DNA of 64,000 bases from contig NZ_JACRTC010000002.1 of assembly GCF_014385095.1 (NCBI RefSeq), positions 248,001-312,000 on the forward strand, written 5' to 3'. Under the pieces are notes generated by a model. The model had not been told where the DNA came from. It worked only from the letters and a program-made list of their open reading frames with translations, and searched no databases. Below, one piece after another: positions 9,345-16,567 of the stretch. How positions within the stretch are numbered: position 1 is the first letter of the stretch; every line of letters begins with the position of its first letter. The position numbers and the translations under genes are program-made. Source of the DNA: Zongyangia hominis (GTDB lineage Bacteria > Bacillota > Clostridia > Oscillospirales > Ruminococcaceae).

Positions 9345-9764
9345 TTAGAATCCAAGCTCGTCCATGGCCTCTGCCACCATATCGGAGGAGATGCCGTCGC
9401 AGTAGCTTGTCCACCTGGCGCTGTCCCAAATCTCCGCCCGGGTGGAAGCGCCCACCACGGTCACATCTTTGGAAAGCCCCGCGTATTCTCTGAGGTTTTG
9501 GGGGATGATGACGCGGCCCTGCTTGTCCCCTTCCACCTCCACGGCCCCCGCGTAGAAAAAGCGCTTGAGCATCCGGGATTTGGAGAGGGGCAGCTCGGAG
9601 AGCTTCTCCTCCAGTTTGGACCATTCCTCCAAGGAATAGACAAACAGGCAGTCGTCGAGCCCCTTGGTGATGACAAACCGGTCCCCCAGATCTTCCCGGA
9701 GACGGGCGGGAAAGTTCACTCTGCCCTTGGCATCGAGACTGTGCGAATATTCGCCGATGAGCAT
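9345..9764 (-). CDS. mraZ: MraZ, transcriptional regulator of the dcw cluster
   Basis: Ring-forming DNA-binding protein of the SpoVT/AbrB superfamily that controls its own operon. The 139 residues hold the two tandem MraZ half-domains, each with the D-x-x-x-R signature: DAKGR at 11-15 and DKQGR at 80-84. The ATG at 9764 has a near-perfect GGAGGAGGTG binding site; an upstream in-frame ATG at 9782 would cover that site. It is the first gene of the cluster, and the expected MraZ target repeats lie 42-72 bp upstream of it, just after the promoter, supporting autoregulation. Confidence 0.96.
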   Translation of the reverse strand: MLIGEYSHSLDAKGRVNFPARLREDLGDRFVITKGLDDCLFVYSLEEWSKLEEKLSELPLSKSRMLKRFFYAGAVEVEGDKQGRVIIPQNLREYAGLSKDVTVVGASTRAEIWDSARWTSYCDGISSDMVAEAMDELGF

Positions 9765-9805
9765 TTTCCCCACCTCCTCCAAAATCCACCTGGGAACCAG
9801 GTTTA

Positions 9806-9836
9806 GTTAACCACTTTTAACCACTATTCACCACTT
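9806..9836 (-). promoter_or_regulatory. MraZ box: three direct repeats with 10-bp period
   Basis: Read on the minus strand, the core AGTGGT occurs three times, each copy beginning exactly 10 bp after the previous one (plus-strand CCACT at 9811, 9821 and 9831), with AA/TT-rich spacers. Direct repeats of a TGG-type core at 10-bp spacing downstream of the mraZ promoter are the known target of MraZ in other bacteria. The array begins about at the expected transcription start, a position suited to repression. Confidence 0.85.
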
Positions 9837-9843
9837 TTCTCTA

Positions 9844-9872
9844 ATTATAACGGTTGACTTTTTAAATTGCAA
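9844..9872 (-). promoter_or_regulatory. Sigma-A promoter of the mraZ/dcw operon
   Basis: Minus strand: -35 TTGCAA at 9872-9867, spacer of 17 bp, -10 TATAAT at 9849-9844. The -10 is perfect and the -35 matches four of six. Transcription would begin near 9837, directly at the MraZ repeats. Confidence 0.85.
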
Positions 9873-9921
9873 TAGAGATTTGGAGATTTCTCCAGAATTT
9901 ACAATCTAAAATTTGGCAAAA

Positions 9922-9955
9922 AAACACCCCTCCAACAAAAATTGGAAGGGTGTTT
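9922..9955 (-). terminator. Intrinsic terminator after the coiled-coil gene
   Basis: An 11-bp stem (CACCC-x-TCCAA against its complement, with one G-U wobble on the minus strand) closed by a short A/T loop is followed on the minus strand by a run of T. It lies just after the stop at 9977 and separates the rsmD-coaD transcript from the mraZ promoter. Confidence 0.85.
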
Positions 9956-9976
9956 TTGTTACTTTCCACAATTTTC

Positions 9977-10429
9977 CTAGCGTTTTGGGTTCTTTAACGC
10001 ATACCGTGTCGTTTTCACCTGACCAAGGGAAGTATTGAGCACTTCCTCCGCCTCTTTGAGCACGTTGTCGGCAAACTGATTGGCCGCCTGCCGGATTTCC
10101 CGGGCCTTATACTGGGCCTGGCTCACCAGTTCCGCGGACTTGGCCTGGGACTGCTTGACCACTTCCTCCTGGGCGATGAGGGCGCGGGCCCGGTCCTCCG
10201 CCTTTTTAATGAGGGCGTCGGCCTCCTTCTTGGCGGTGAGGATGATGTCGCTGCGGTCGGAGACAATGGCCTTGGCCTGTTTGATCTCCGTGGGCATATT
10301 CAGCCGGATGTCGTCGATGAGCTCCCTGACCCGCTCGGCGTCCACCACACAGCGTCCGCCGGTCAGCGGCAGGCTCCAGGCCTTGTCCAGCATCTCGTCG
10401 AGTACATCCAAAATTTCTTCGATATTCAT
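9977..10429 (-). CDS. Coiled-coil protein resembling ATPase stalk subunits
   Basis: Soluble protein of 150 residues with no transmembrane segment. After an N-terminal MNIEEILDVLDEMLDKAWSL and GGRCVVDAERVRELID, residues about 50-140 are almost continuous charged helix rich in A, K, E and Q (IVSDRSDIILTAKKEADALI onwards), like the peripheral stalk b or H subunits of rotary ATPases; many databases call this family simply ATPase. There is no membrane anchor and no other ATPase gene nearby, so a true stalk role is doubtful. The same small gene is commonly next to coaD in Clostridia. The ATG at 10429 has GGGAGG at good spacing. Function unknown. Confidence 0.75.
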   Translation of the reverse strand: MNIEEILDVLDEMLDKAWSLPLTGGRCVVDAERVRELIDDIRLNMPTEIKQAKAIVSDRSDIILTAKKEADALIKKAEDRARALIAQEEVVKQSQAKSAELVSQAQYKAREIRQAANQFADNVLKEAEEVLNTSLGQVKTTRYALKNPKR

Positions 10430-10519
10430 AAATGCCTCCCATCCGCATCCCGAAGAACCCAAAAGTTCCTCCGAAACGCCTGTTTATTGGTATTCCGGGT
10501 GCCGGCCGGATCAACTCCG

Positions 10520-11011
10520 CTAAAACGCGTCTTTGTTCATCAGGCGCTGCTCGATGTCGTAGAGCACCTGGCGGGGTACGAAGTCGCCGATGTCGCCCCC
10601 GAACTGGGCCACCTGCTTGACGATACTGGAAGATAAGTACATGTTTTCCGCACTGGTGGTGAGGAAAACAGTTTCACAGCTGGGGTTTAACTTTTTGTTG
10701 GTCAGTGCCATCTGAAACTCGTACTCAAAATCGGAGACGGCCCGCAAGCCCTTGATGATGGCATTGGCGTTTTTGATGCGGCAGTAATCGGCCAGCAGTC
10801 CGCCGTAGACGTCCACCTCCACGTTACTGAGCTCCGCGATGCTCCGCTCGATGAGATCCACCCGCTCCTCCGGCGTAAAGGCCGGATGCTTGGCCGGGTT
10901 GTGGACCACCAGGACAATCACCTTGTCAAAGAGGGCCGACGCCCGCTTGATGATGTCCAGATGCCCTTTGGTGATGGGGTCAAAGCTCCCCGGACAGATG
11001 CCAATTTTCAT
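10520..11011 (-). CDS. coaD: Phosphopantetheine adenylyltransferase CoaD
   Basis: Fourth step of coenzyme A synthesis: transfers AMP from ATP to 4'-phosphopantetheine, giving dephospho-CoA. The 163-residue protein has the nucleotidyltransferase loop PGSFDPITKGHLDII with the T-x-G-H motif, the middle motif KGLRAVSDFEYEFQMA, and LSSSIVKQVAQFGGD, which stands for the usual (I/L)SSTxVRE(L/I) ATP-binding segment. Length is typical. It lies 55 bp after rsmD, the conserved rsmD-coaD pair. The final CoA step, coaE, is also in the window at about 59.5 kb. Confidence 0.96.
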   Translation of the reverse strand: MKIGICPGSFDPITKGHLDIIKRASALFDKVIVLVVHNPAKHPAFTPEERVDLIERSIAELSNVEVDVYGGLLADYCRIKNANAIIKGLRAVSDFEYEFQMALTNKKLNPSCETVFLTTSAENMYLSSSIVKQVAQFGGDIGDFVPRQVLYDIEQRLMNKDAF

Positions 11012-11066
11012 TTGCTCCCCCCGCTTTCCCCGGTCCCGCCTCCCGGCGCGCCGGTCATGCTCTCCT

Positions 11067-11624
11067 TTATTCCTCTTCCCCGTCCTCTTCTCTCTTTCTG
11101 TAAAGGGTCAGGGCGATCTTGCCGTACCGGTATTTCTTTTTGAGGACAAATGGGCCGCATTCCTCCGGCAACTCCTCGTGAAGCCTGGTCTCGCAGAGGA
11201 TGGCCCCGCCGTCGCTCATCCTGGCCGCCGCCAGGGGCAGGATCTCGGGCAGGATGCCGCTGTCATAGGGCGGGTCTAAGAGCACAACGTCGAAAGTTTC
11301 ATTGGTTGTTTTGAGGAAAGCCTTCGCGTCCATGGCGGCTACCCGCGCTTTGGAACTAAGTTGGGTGGCGGCCAGGTTTTGCTTGATGACGCTCTGGGCT
11401 TTCGTGCTCTGGTCCACAAAGATGCAGCATCGGGCGCCCCGGCTGAGGGCCTCGATGCCAAGCTGTCCCGAGCCCGCGAACAGGTCCAGCACCATGGCCT
11501 GCTCCATTTCAAAATGAAGGATGCTGAACATAGCTTCCTTCACCATATCCGTTGTCGGCCGGACGTCCCGCCCCTCCAGGGTGGCGAGCTTTCTCCCCCG
11601 GGCCGAACCGGTGATTACTCTCAT
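11067..11624 (-). CDS. rsmD: RsmD, 16S rRNA m2G966 methyltransferase
   Basis: N2-methylates G966 of 16S rRNA. The 185-residue protein shows RVITGSARGRKL at the N-terminus, RPTTDMVKEAMF, the SAM-binding FAGSGQLGIEALSRGA, and the catalytic DPPY in VVLLDPPYDSG. I use the ATG at 11624, with GGAG 7 nt upstream; frames open further to 11708 but the extra 28 residues are not part of the family. First gene of a three-gene unit with coaD and the coiled-coil protein. A leader of roughly 190 nt separates it from its promoters. Confidence 0.94.
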   Translation of the reverse strand: MRVITGSARGRKLATLEGRDVRPTTDMVKEAMFSILHFEMEQAMVLDLFAGSGQLGIEALSRGARCCIFVDQSTKAQSVIKQNLAATQLSSKARVAAMDAKAFLKTTNETFDVVLLDPPYDSGILPEILPLAAARMSDGGAILCETRLHEELPEECGPFVLKKKYRYGKIALTLYRKREEDGEEE

Positions 11625-11786
11625 GGGTTTCTCCATTCCGCCGCTGCGCCGGGCCTCCGCGGTTTCCCCAAACGGATCCGCCGGCCGGCATCGGCTCACT
11701 TTTTCCAAACTGCGGCAGTCTTCACCCTTTGGGGCCGGCAGTGATCGACTCGCCGCAAGCTATTTTTCGCTAAACTCAAACATTTC

Positions 11787-11811
11787 CCGGGAAAAACGCC
11801 GGGAAACGGAT
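11787..11811 (-). other. Hairpin in the long rsmD leader
   Basis: An inverted repeat TTTCCCGG/CCGGGAAA with a loop of about 8 nt lies some 10-30 nt after the predicted transcription start of rsmD. No T-run follows, so it is not a simple terminator. The remaining leader to 11625 holds no recognisable coding sequence. A leader RNA upstream of the Bacillus rsmD homologue (ylbH) is known; I cannot show homology to it here. Confidence 0.4.
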
Positions 11812-11822
11812 ACTTCGTCATT

Positions 11823-11858
11823 ACTATACATTATCAGACAGCGTCCGTCAATTGTCAA
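11823..11858 (-). promoter_or_regulatory. Two overlapping sigma-A promoters for rsmD-coaD
   Basis: On the minus strand two registers fit with 17-bp spacers: TTGACA (11858-11853) with GATAAT (11835-11830), and TTGACG (11851-11846) with TATAGT (11828-11823). They are shifted by 7 bp. Either or both may be used. Confidence 0.8.
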
Positions 11859-11874
11859 GTTGTCTTTTTCCGTC

Positions 11875-13698
11875 TCAGTTTTCCTGCAAAAAGGCGTGGA
11901 GGTTTTCCGCCGCCGTCCGGGTCATCCCCTTGACCTCGCACAGCTCCTCCACCGTCGCCGCCCGGATGGCCTTGACGGTCTTAAAGTGCTTGAGCAGCGC
12001 CACCGCCCGGGTCTGGCCGATGCCTTCACAGCGGGTCAGCATGAGCTGGAAGCCGCCGCTCTGATGCTTCTGGCGGCTGTACCGGATGCTAAAGCGGTGA
12101 ACCTCGTCCTGGATGGCGGTGACCAGGGAGAAGGCCGACCGATTGGAATTGATGGAGATTTCTCCTCCGTCCACCGCGATGGCCCGGGTCCTGTGCCGGT
12201 CGTCCTTGACCATGCCGAAGACCGGGATGTCAAAGCCCATGGCCCGCACCACCGGCAGGATGGTGCTCACATGCCCTTTTCCGCCGTCGAGAAGGATGAG
12301 GTCGGGCAGGACGGAGAAATGGGGGTCCCCCTCCCGATAGCGGCTCAGACGCCGGGTGATCACCTCGGTCATGGCGGCGTAGTCGTCGGGTCCCTGCTGC
12401 TCCTTGATGGCAAACTTGCGGTAGGCCTGCTTGAGGGGCCGCCCCTCCTCGAAGACCACCATGCCCCCCACGATGGTGGATTCCCCGATGTTGGAGATGT
12501 CGTAGGCCTCAATGTAATGGGGCGGATGGGGCAGGCCCAGGAGCCTGGCCAGCTCGTCGAGGGCCGCGATCTCCCGGCCGGTGCGGGCCGTCTCGTGGGA
12601 GAGGCGCTGGGAGGCGTTCTCCTTGGCCATGAGCACCAGGTCGTGCTGCTCTCCCCGCTGGGGCACGTGGATATGAACCCGGCGGCCCGCCTTTTCAGTG
12701 AGGTATTCTTCGAACAGGTCCTGGTCCTCACAGGGGGCGTCCAGCTCGATCTGGGGCGGGATGTCCCCGCCCGTGTCGTAGTAGCGCATGAGAAACTCGC
12801 TGCGGGCGCTGTCGATGCTCTCCACTTCCCCCAGGAGGAAGTCCTTTTTGTCGATGAGCTTGGAGCCACGGAACTTGAGCACCACCGCGCAGACGGTGCG
12901 TCCGAGCTGGGACAGGGCGATGACGTCCTGTTCGGGCACCTTGGAGAGGACCACCTTCTGGTGCTCGGAAATCTTCTCGATGGCCTTGATGCGGTCCCGC
13001 AGCCGGGCCGCCCGCTCGAAGTCCAGTGCCTCGGCGGCCTCCTCCATCATCTTCCGCAGGCTTTTGAGGGAGTTTTCACTCCCCCCTTTGATAAAGTCCA
13101 CCGCCTGGGCCAGAATCTCCCCGTACTCCGCCTCGCTCACCCGGCCGGTGCAGGGGGCGATGCACAGGTCGATGTGCCGGTTGAGACAGGGCCTCCCCTT
13201 CCCGATTTCGGCGGGAAAACGCCGGGAGCAGGTGGGGAGCTTGAAAGCCTTGTTGGTCTCGTCCACCATCTGCTTGACGATGAAGCCGCTGACATAGGGG
13301 CCGATGTACTCGTCCCCGTCGTTTAAAAACTGCTTGACCTCCGAAATCCGGCCCCAGGGCTTCTTCTCCACCTTGATATAATGGTAGCCCTTGTCGTCTT
13401 TTAACAGGATATTATATTTGGGGGCATGCTGCTTGATGAGGCTGCATTCTAAAACCAGGGCCTCATATTCGCTGTCCACCACGATGTAGTCGAAATCGTA
13501 GACGTTCTGCACCATCTGATAGACCTTGGGATGGTGGTTCTCGATGGCGCGGAAATAGCTGGACACCCGGTTTTTGAGGGCCTTGGCCTTGCCCACATAG
13601 ATAATATGCCCGGTCTTGTCCTTCATCATGTACACCCCCGGAGCCAGGGGCAGGCCGCTGACCTTCTTTTTAAGCCGTTCCAGGATTTCGTCCTGCAC
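11875..13698 (-). CDS. uvrC: Excinuclease ABC subunit C
   Basis: Makes both incisions around a DNA lesion in UvrABC nucleotide excision repair. The 607 residues contain the GIY-YIG nuclease domain at the N-terminus (PGVYMMKDKTGHIIYVGKAK), a UVR motif for UvrB contact near residue 200-235 (FERAARLRDRIKAIE), the RNase H-like C-terminal nuclease region (EAYDISNIGESTIVGGMVVF; LILLDGGKGHVS) and tandem helix-hairpin-helix motifs at the end. The start is the GTG at 13698, 8 nt after AGGAGG; a GTG three codons earlier overlaps the binding site. The gene stands alone between the rsmD promoters and ptsH. Confidence 0.96.
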   Translation of the reverse strand: MQDEILERLKKKVSGLPLAPGVYMMKDKTGHIIYVGKAKALKNRVSSYFRAIENHHPKVYQMVQNVYDFDYIVVDSEYEALVLECSLIKQHAPKYNILLKDDKGYHYIKVEKKPWGRISEVKQFLNDGDEYIGPYVSGFIVKQMVDETNKAFKLPTCSRRFPAEIGKGRPCLNRHIDLCIAPCTGRVSEAEYGEILAQAVDFIKGGSENSLKSLRKMMEEAAEALDFERAARLRDRIKAIEKISEHQKVVLSKVPEQDVIALSQLGRTVCAVVLKFRGSKLIDKKDFLLGEVESIDSARSEFLMRYYDTGGDIPPQIELDAPCEDQDLFEEYLTEKAGRRVHIHVPQRGEQHDLVLMAKENASQRLSHETARTGREIAALDELARLLGLPHPPHYIEAYDISNIGESTIVGGMVVFEEGRPLKQAYRKFAIKEQQGPDDYAAMTEVITRRLSRYREGDPHFSVLPDLILLDGGKGHVSTILPVVRAMGFDIPVFGMVKDDRHRTRAIAVDGGEISINSNRSAFSLVTAIQDEVHRFSIRYSRQKHQSGGFQLMLTRCEGIGQTRAVALLKHFKTVKAIRAATVEELCEVKGMTRTAAENLHAFLQEN

Positions 13699-13805
13699 GC
13701 CGCTCACCTCCTTTATTCTGCGGTTCCGACCCCTGAGCAGGGTTGCTGATCGGAACTATTTTTCTAAATCATCCGGCCTAACCATGTGGGCGCGGCCGTT
13801 TTCAT

Positions 13806-13841
13806 GCAAAAAGAAAGGCGCGCTGCATCACACAACGCGCC
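13806..13841 (-). terminator. Intrinsic terminator of ptsH
   Basis: Minus-strand stem GGCGCG/CGCGCC with a 13-nt loop (13817-13841), followed by TTTCTTTTT. It lies 29 bp after the ptsH stop codon. Confidence 0.8.
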
Positions 13842-13869
13842 GTACCTCATCTTGCGAAATCACGAAAAA

Positions 13870-14133
13870 CTACTCGGCGAAACCGGATTCCACCAGTTTG
13901 ACCAGGCCGTCTACCGCCTGCTCCTCGTCAGCGCCGTCAGCGATGATGCGGATGGTGGTGCCGCCGACAATACCCAGGGAAAGAACACCCAGCAGGCTCT
14001 TGGCATTGACCCGGCGCTCTTCTTTTTCTACCCAGATGGAGGATTTGAACTCGTTGGCCTTCTGGATGAAGAAGGTGGCGGGACGCGCATGCAGGCCGAC
14101 TTGATTCTGAACAGTAACATCTTTTACAAACAT
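13870..14133 (-). CDS. ptsH: HPr phosphocarrier protein
   Basis: Small cytosolic protein (87 aa) that carries phosphate from enzyme I to sugar-specific EII components, and in Firmicutes acts in catabolite repression when phosphorylated on serine by HPr kinase. The active-site histidine is His15 in GLHARPA and the regulatory serine is Ser46 in NAKSLLGVLSLG, both at canonical positions, so this is a true HPr and not the Crh variant lacking His15. No ptsI follows; the gene has its own promoter and terminator and is monocistronic. Confidence 0.96.
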   Translation of the reverse strand: MFVKDVTVQNQVGLHARPATFFIQKANEFKSSIWVEKEERRVNAKSLLGVLSLGIVGGTTIRIIADGADEEQAVDGLVKLVESGFAE

Positions 14134-14185
14134 ATTCTTACTCTCCCAATGTATGAATTAATATAGTCTCGTAGTCACAGTCTTT

Positions 14186-14213
14186 ATTATAACATATGTA
14201 CAACCTTCGTCAA
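14186..14213 (-). promoter_or_regulatory. Sigma-A promoter of ptsH
   Basis: Minus strand: -35 TTGACG (14213-14208), 16-bp spacer, -10 TATAAT (14191-14186). Predicted start is about 45-50 nt before the ATG. Confidence 0.85.
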
Positions 14214-14556
14214 CGACAAAAAATCGCTTTTTGAACTTTTTTCAGGGAATTTCTGCTTGTTTTCCAGTTGCAGCCGAAATTTCACCCCTGGATTTGTTTA
14301 TTCTCACCACATTTTTTCAACAACAACAGCACATTACACACTTTGCCTGTGGAAAAGCTGTGCAAACATCCAATTTTTACCTCAAGTTTTTGCTGAAAAT
14401 GCCTGTACACCTGACAAATGCAACCAACTGCTTTGTTATTTTGCCCGTAAAAAGAGCGTTCATACAACGGCGCCCTTTTCCCGAAAAAGTTTCTTCGCGC
14501 ATCCCACTCTTAATTCTATGCCACAGCGCGAAAAAAGTGCATCGGCTGTGACCGGA
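14214..14556. other. Intergenic region between ptsH promoter and 3' end of trmD
   Basis: About 340 bp, more A/T-rich than its surroundings. Short open frames occur on both strands but none has a good ribosome binding site or recognisable product. On the minus strand, past the trmD stop, CGCGC/GCGCG inverted elements at about 14496-14535 might form a weak terminator. No tRNA or riboswitch pattern was recognised. Confidence 0.5.
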
Positions 14557-15294
14557 CTACTCCGCTTCCTCCCGCAGTTTTTTCAGATACGCCCGGTCCT
14601 TTTTATCAAGCGGCGCGCGCTCCAGCATGTCCGGGCGCTTTTGGAAGGTTCTCTCCAGGGACCGCTCCCGCCGCCACTTGGCAATGTTGGCGTGGTGGCC
14701 GGTCAGGAGCACCCCCGGCACCTCCCGACCGTGCCAGACGGCGGGTCGGGAATACTGAGGATATTCAAGCAGCCCGTTATAGTGGCTTTCCTCGGTATAA
14801 CACTCCTCGTCGGAAAGGACGCCGGGGAGCATCCGCAAAATGGAGTCGGCCACCATCAGCGCGGGCAGTTCGCCGCCGGTGAGGACAAAGTCCCCGGCGG
14901 AAATCTCTTCGTCCACGATCTCCTGGAGCACCCGCTCGTCCACTCCCTCGTAGTGGCCGCACAAAAGCAGGAGGTTGTCCATCTCCTTGAGCTCCACCGC
15001 TTTCTGCTGGGTAAAAGTCTTCCCCTGGGGGGTGAGATAGATCACGTGGGGATGCATCCCCACCTGTTTCCAGATGGCCTCATAGCAGCGGTAGATGGGG
15101 TCGGCCTGCATGACCATTCCCATGCCCCCGCCGTAGGGGGCGTCGTCCACCCGCTTCTGCTTTGAGAGGGTGTAGTCCCGGATGTTGTGGCAGTGGACTT
15201 CAAAGAGCCCCTGACGGCGGGCTCTGCCGATGATGCTCTCGTTGAGCACCCGGTCGCACATCTCGGGAAATAGGGTGGCAATATCAATCCTCAT
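14557..15294 (-). CDS. trmD: TrmD, tRNA (guanine-N1-)-methyltransferase
   Basis: SAM-dependent enzyme of the SPOUT knot class that methylates G37 next to the anticodon and prevents frameshifting. The 245-residue protein has IDIATLFPEM at the N-terminus, DDAPYGGGMGMVM, YLTPQGKTF, LLLCGHYEGVDERV and DFVLTGGELPALM, all core TrmD motifs forming the SAM pocket. Length is normal. Start ATG at 15294 overlaps the end of rimM by 11 bp, the standard rimM-trmD arrangement. Last gene of the ylxM-ffh-rpsP-khpA-rimM-trmD run; rplS, often next, is not here. Confidence 0.97.
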   Translation of the reverse strand: MRIDIATLFPEMCDRVLNESIIGRARRQGLFEVHCHNIRDYTLSKQKRVDDAPYGGGMGMVMQADPIYRCYEAIWKQVGMHPHVIYLTPQGKTFTQQKAVELKEMDNLLLLCGHYEGVDERVLQEIVDEEISAGDFVLTGGELPALMVADSILRMLPGVLSDEECYTEESHYNGLLEYPQYSRPAVWHGREVPGVLLTGHHANIAKWRRERSLERTFQKRPDMLERAPLDKKDRAYLKKLREEAE

Positions 15295-15802
15295 CGTCGA
15301 ATAACCCCCTGAGCGGCCGGATTTCCATGACGCCTTCGTCGATATTCGTGCGGATGACCACGTCCTTGATGGCGGGAATGAGCTTCACGCTGCCATCGGG
15401 GAAGGCGACGTGGTAGACGTCGTTGGCGCCGGTTTCGGTGACGTCGGTAATCTTGCCGTATTCTTTCCCCGAATCGGCATCCCGCACGGTGAGACCGATG
15501 AGGTCCTGGACAAAATATTCCCCCTCGGCGAGCTCAATCTCGTCCCGATCCACATAGAGCACCTTCCCCCGGTAGGAGACGGCCTGTTCCACCGTGTCCA
15601 CGCCCTTGAGCTTGAGTATCGCCATGTTTTTGTGGATGCGGCACTCCTCCACCTCCACGGCCCGTTTGCCCTTATCCAGATAGAGCCGGTCAAAGTCCAG
15701 TAAAAATTCCGGGGCGTCGCACCAGGGGTAGACTTTGACTTCCCCCTTAATACCGTGGGTGGTGACGATTTTTCCAGTCTCCAAATACTTTTTTCCTGCC
15801 AT
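15284..15802 (-). CDS. rimM: RimM, 16S rRNA processing / 30S maturation factor
   Basis: Binds ribosomal protein S19 and helps mature the head of the 30S subunit. The 172 residues begin KYLETGKIVTTHGIKGEVKV, the RimM N-terminal beta-barrel signature, and continue to the PRC-barrel domain (YFVQDLIGLTVRDADSGKEY) and IPAIKDVVIRTNID near the C-terminus. Start ATG at 15802. It lies 171 bp after khpA, a gap in which no gene is seen, and overlaps trmD. Confidence 0.95.
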   Translation of the reverse strand: MAGKKYLETGKIVTTHGIKGEVKVYPWCDAPEFLLDFDRLYLDKGKRAVEVEECRIHKNMAILKLKGVDTVEQAVSYRGKVLYVDRDEIELAEGEYFVQDLIGLTVRDADSGKEYGKITDVTETGANDVYHVAFPDGSVKLIPAIKDVVIRTNIDEGVMEIRPLRGLFDDED

Positions 15803-15973
15803 GGGCCACTCTCCTCTTGTTTTTGCTGACGAAGCGTCCTTTGCTTTGAAACAAAACGAATCGATATTTTTCTCTCCCGCCCAGGGCCGGCCGCCTGGAT
15901 AAAGCCCAACCCTCCGGTCCCGCGGGGGAAAGAAAAAGGGAAAGCATTTCCTGCTTCCCCCGCTTTTCCTTTT

Positions 15974-16207
15974 TTAGTCGATTTCCACGGCAATTTTGGT
16001 TTCCTGCCGGTTGGCGGCCGCACGCATGACGGTGCGGATGGCCTTGGCAATTCTGCCTTGTTTGCCGATGACACGACCCATATCATCCGGCGCGACATGC
16101 AGGTGGTAGACGATGAGCCCCTCTTCGTTGGGTTCGTCGACGGTCACGTTGACCGCGTCCTTGTCATCCACCAGGCCTCGCGCAATGGATACAAGTAGTT
16201 GATCCAT
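15974..16207 (-). CDS. khpA: KhpA, KH-domain RNA-binding protein
   Basis: Single KH-domain protein of 77 residues (UPF0109 family), which with KhpB/Jag binds RNA and affects cell division and elongation in Firmicutes. The RNA-binding G-x-x-G loop is IGKQGRIAKAIRTVM, preceded by HVAPDDMGRV. Located between rpsP and rimM, the conserved place for this gene. ATG at 16207. Confidence 0.93.
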   Translation of the reverse strand: MDQLLVSIARGLVDDKDAVNVTVDEPNEEGLIVYHLHVAPDDMGRVIGKQGRIAKAIRTVMRAAANRQETKIAVEID

Positions 16208-16245
16208 AAGTAGTCCTCCAGAACCTGATCAGTTTCCTACGAAAA

Positions 16246-16488
16246 TTAAAGCACACCGTTTTTCTTGAGCAGTGCTTTCACAGTGTCTGTGGGCTGAGCG
16301 CCGTTGGACATCCATTTCGTCACTTTCTCGCCGTCGATCTTCACAACGACCGGATCCTTGGTGGGATCGTAATAACCGACCTCCTCGATGAATCTGCCGT
16401 CACGGGGATACCGAGAGTCAGCGACAACGATGCGGTAGAACGGGGCCTTTTTCGCACCGATTCTGCGCAGTCTAATTTTAACAGCCAT
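16246..16488 (-). CDS. rpsP: 30S ribosomal protein S16
   Basis: Primary assembly protein of the 30S body. The 80-residue sequence starts [20 protein letters not shown] and contains [20 protein letters not shown], the S16 signature. The ATG at 16488 follows GGAGGTGACTGGA at normal spacing; an ATG three codons upstream overlaps that site. Third gene after ylxM and ffh. Confidence 0.97.
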   Translation of the reverse strand: MAVKIRLRRIGAKKAPFYRIVVADSRYPRDGRFIEEVGYYDPTKDPVVVKIDGEKVTKWMSNGAQPTDTVKALLKKNGVL

Positions 16489-16567
16489 TCCAGTCACCTC
16501 CTATGATTTGATATAAGAAATCTTTTATTTTACCGGCAGCGCCATGGGCCGCCTCTAAAATAACGCA

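Noticed and set aside
11521..13326. Plus-strand open frame of about 600 codons opposite uvrC
   Set aside because: Antisense shadow of uvrC with biased composition and no family motifs.
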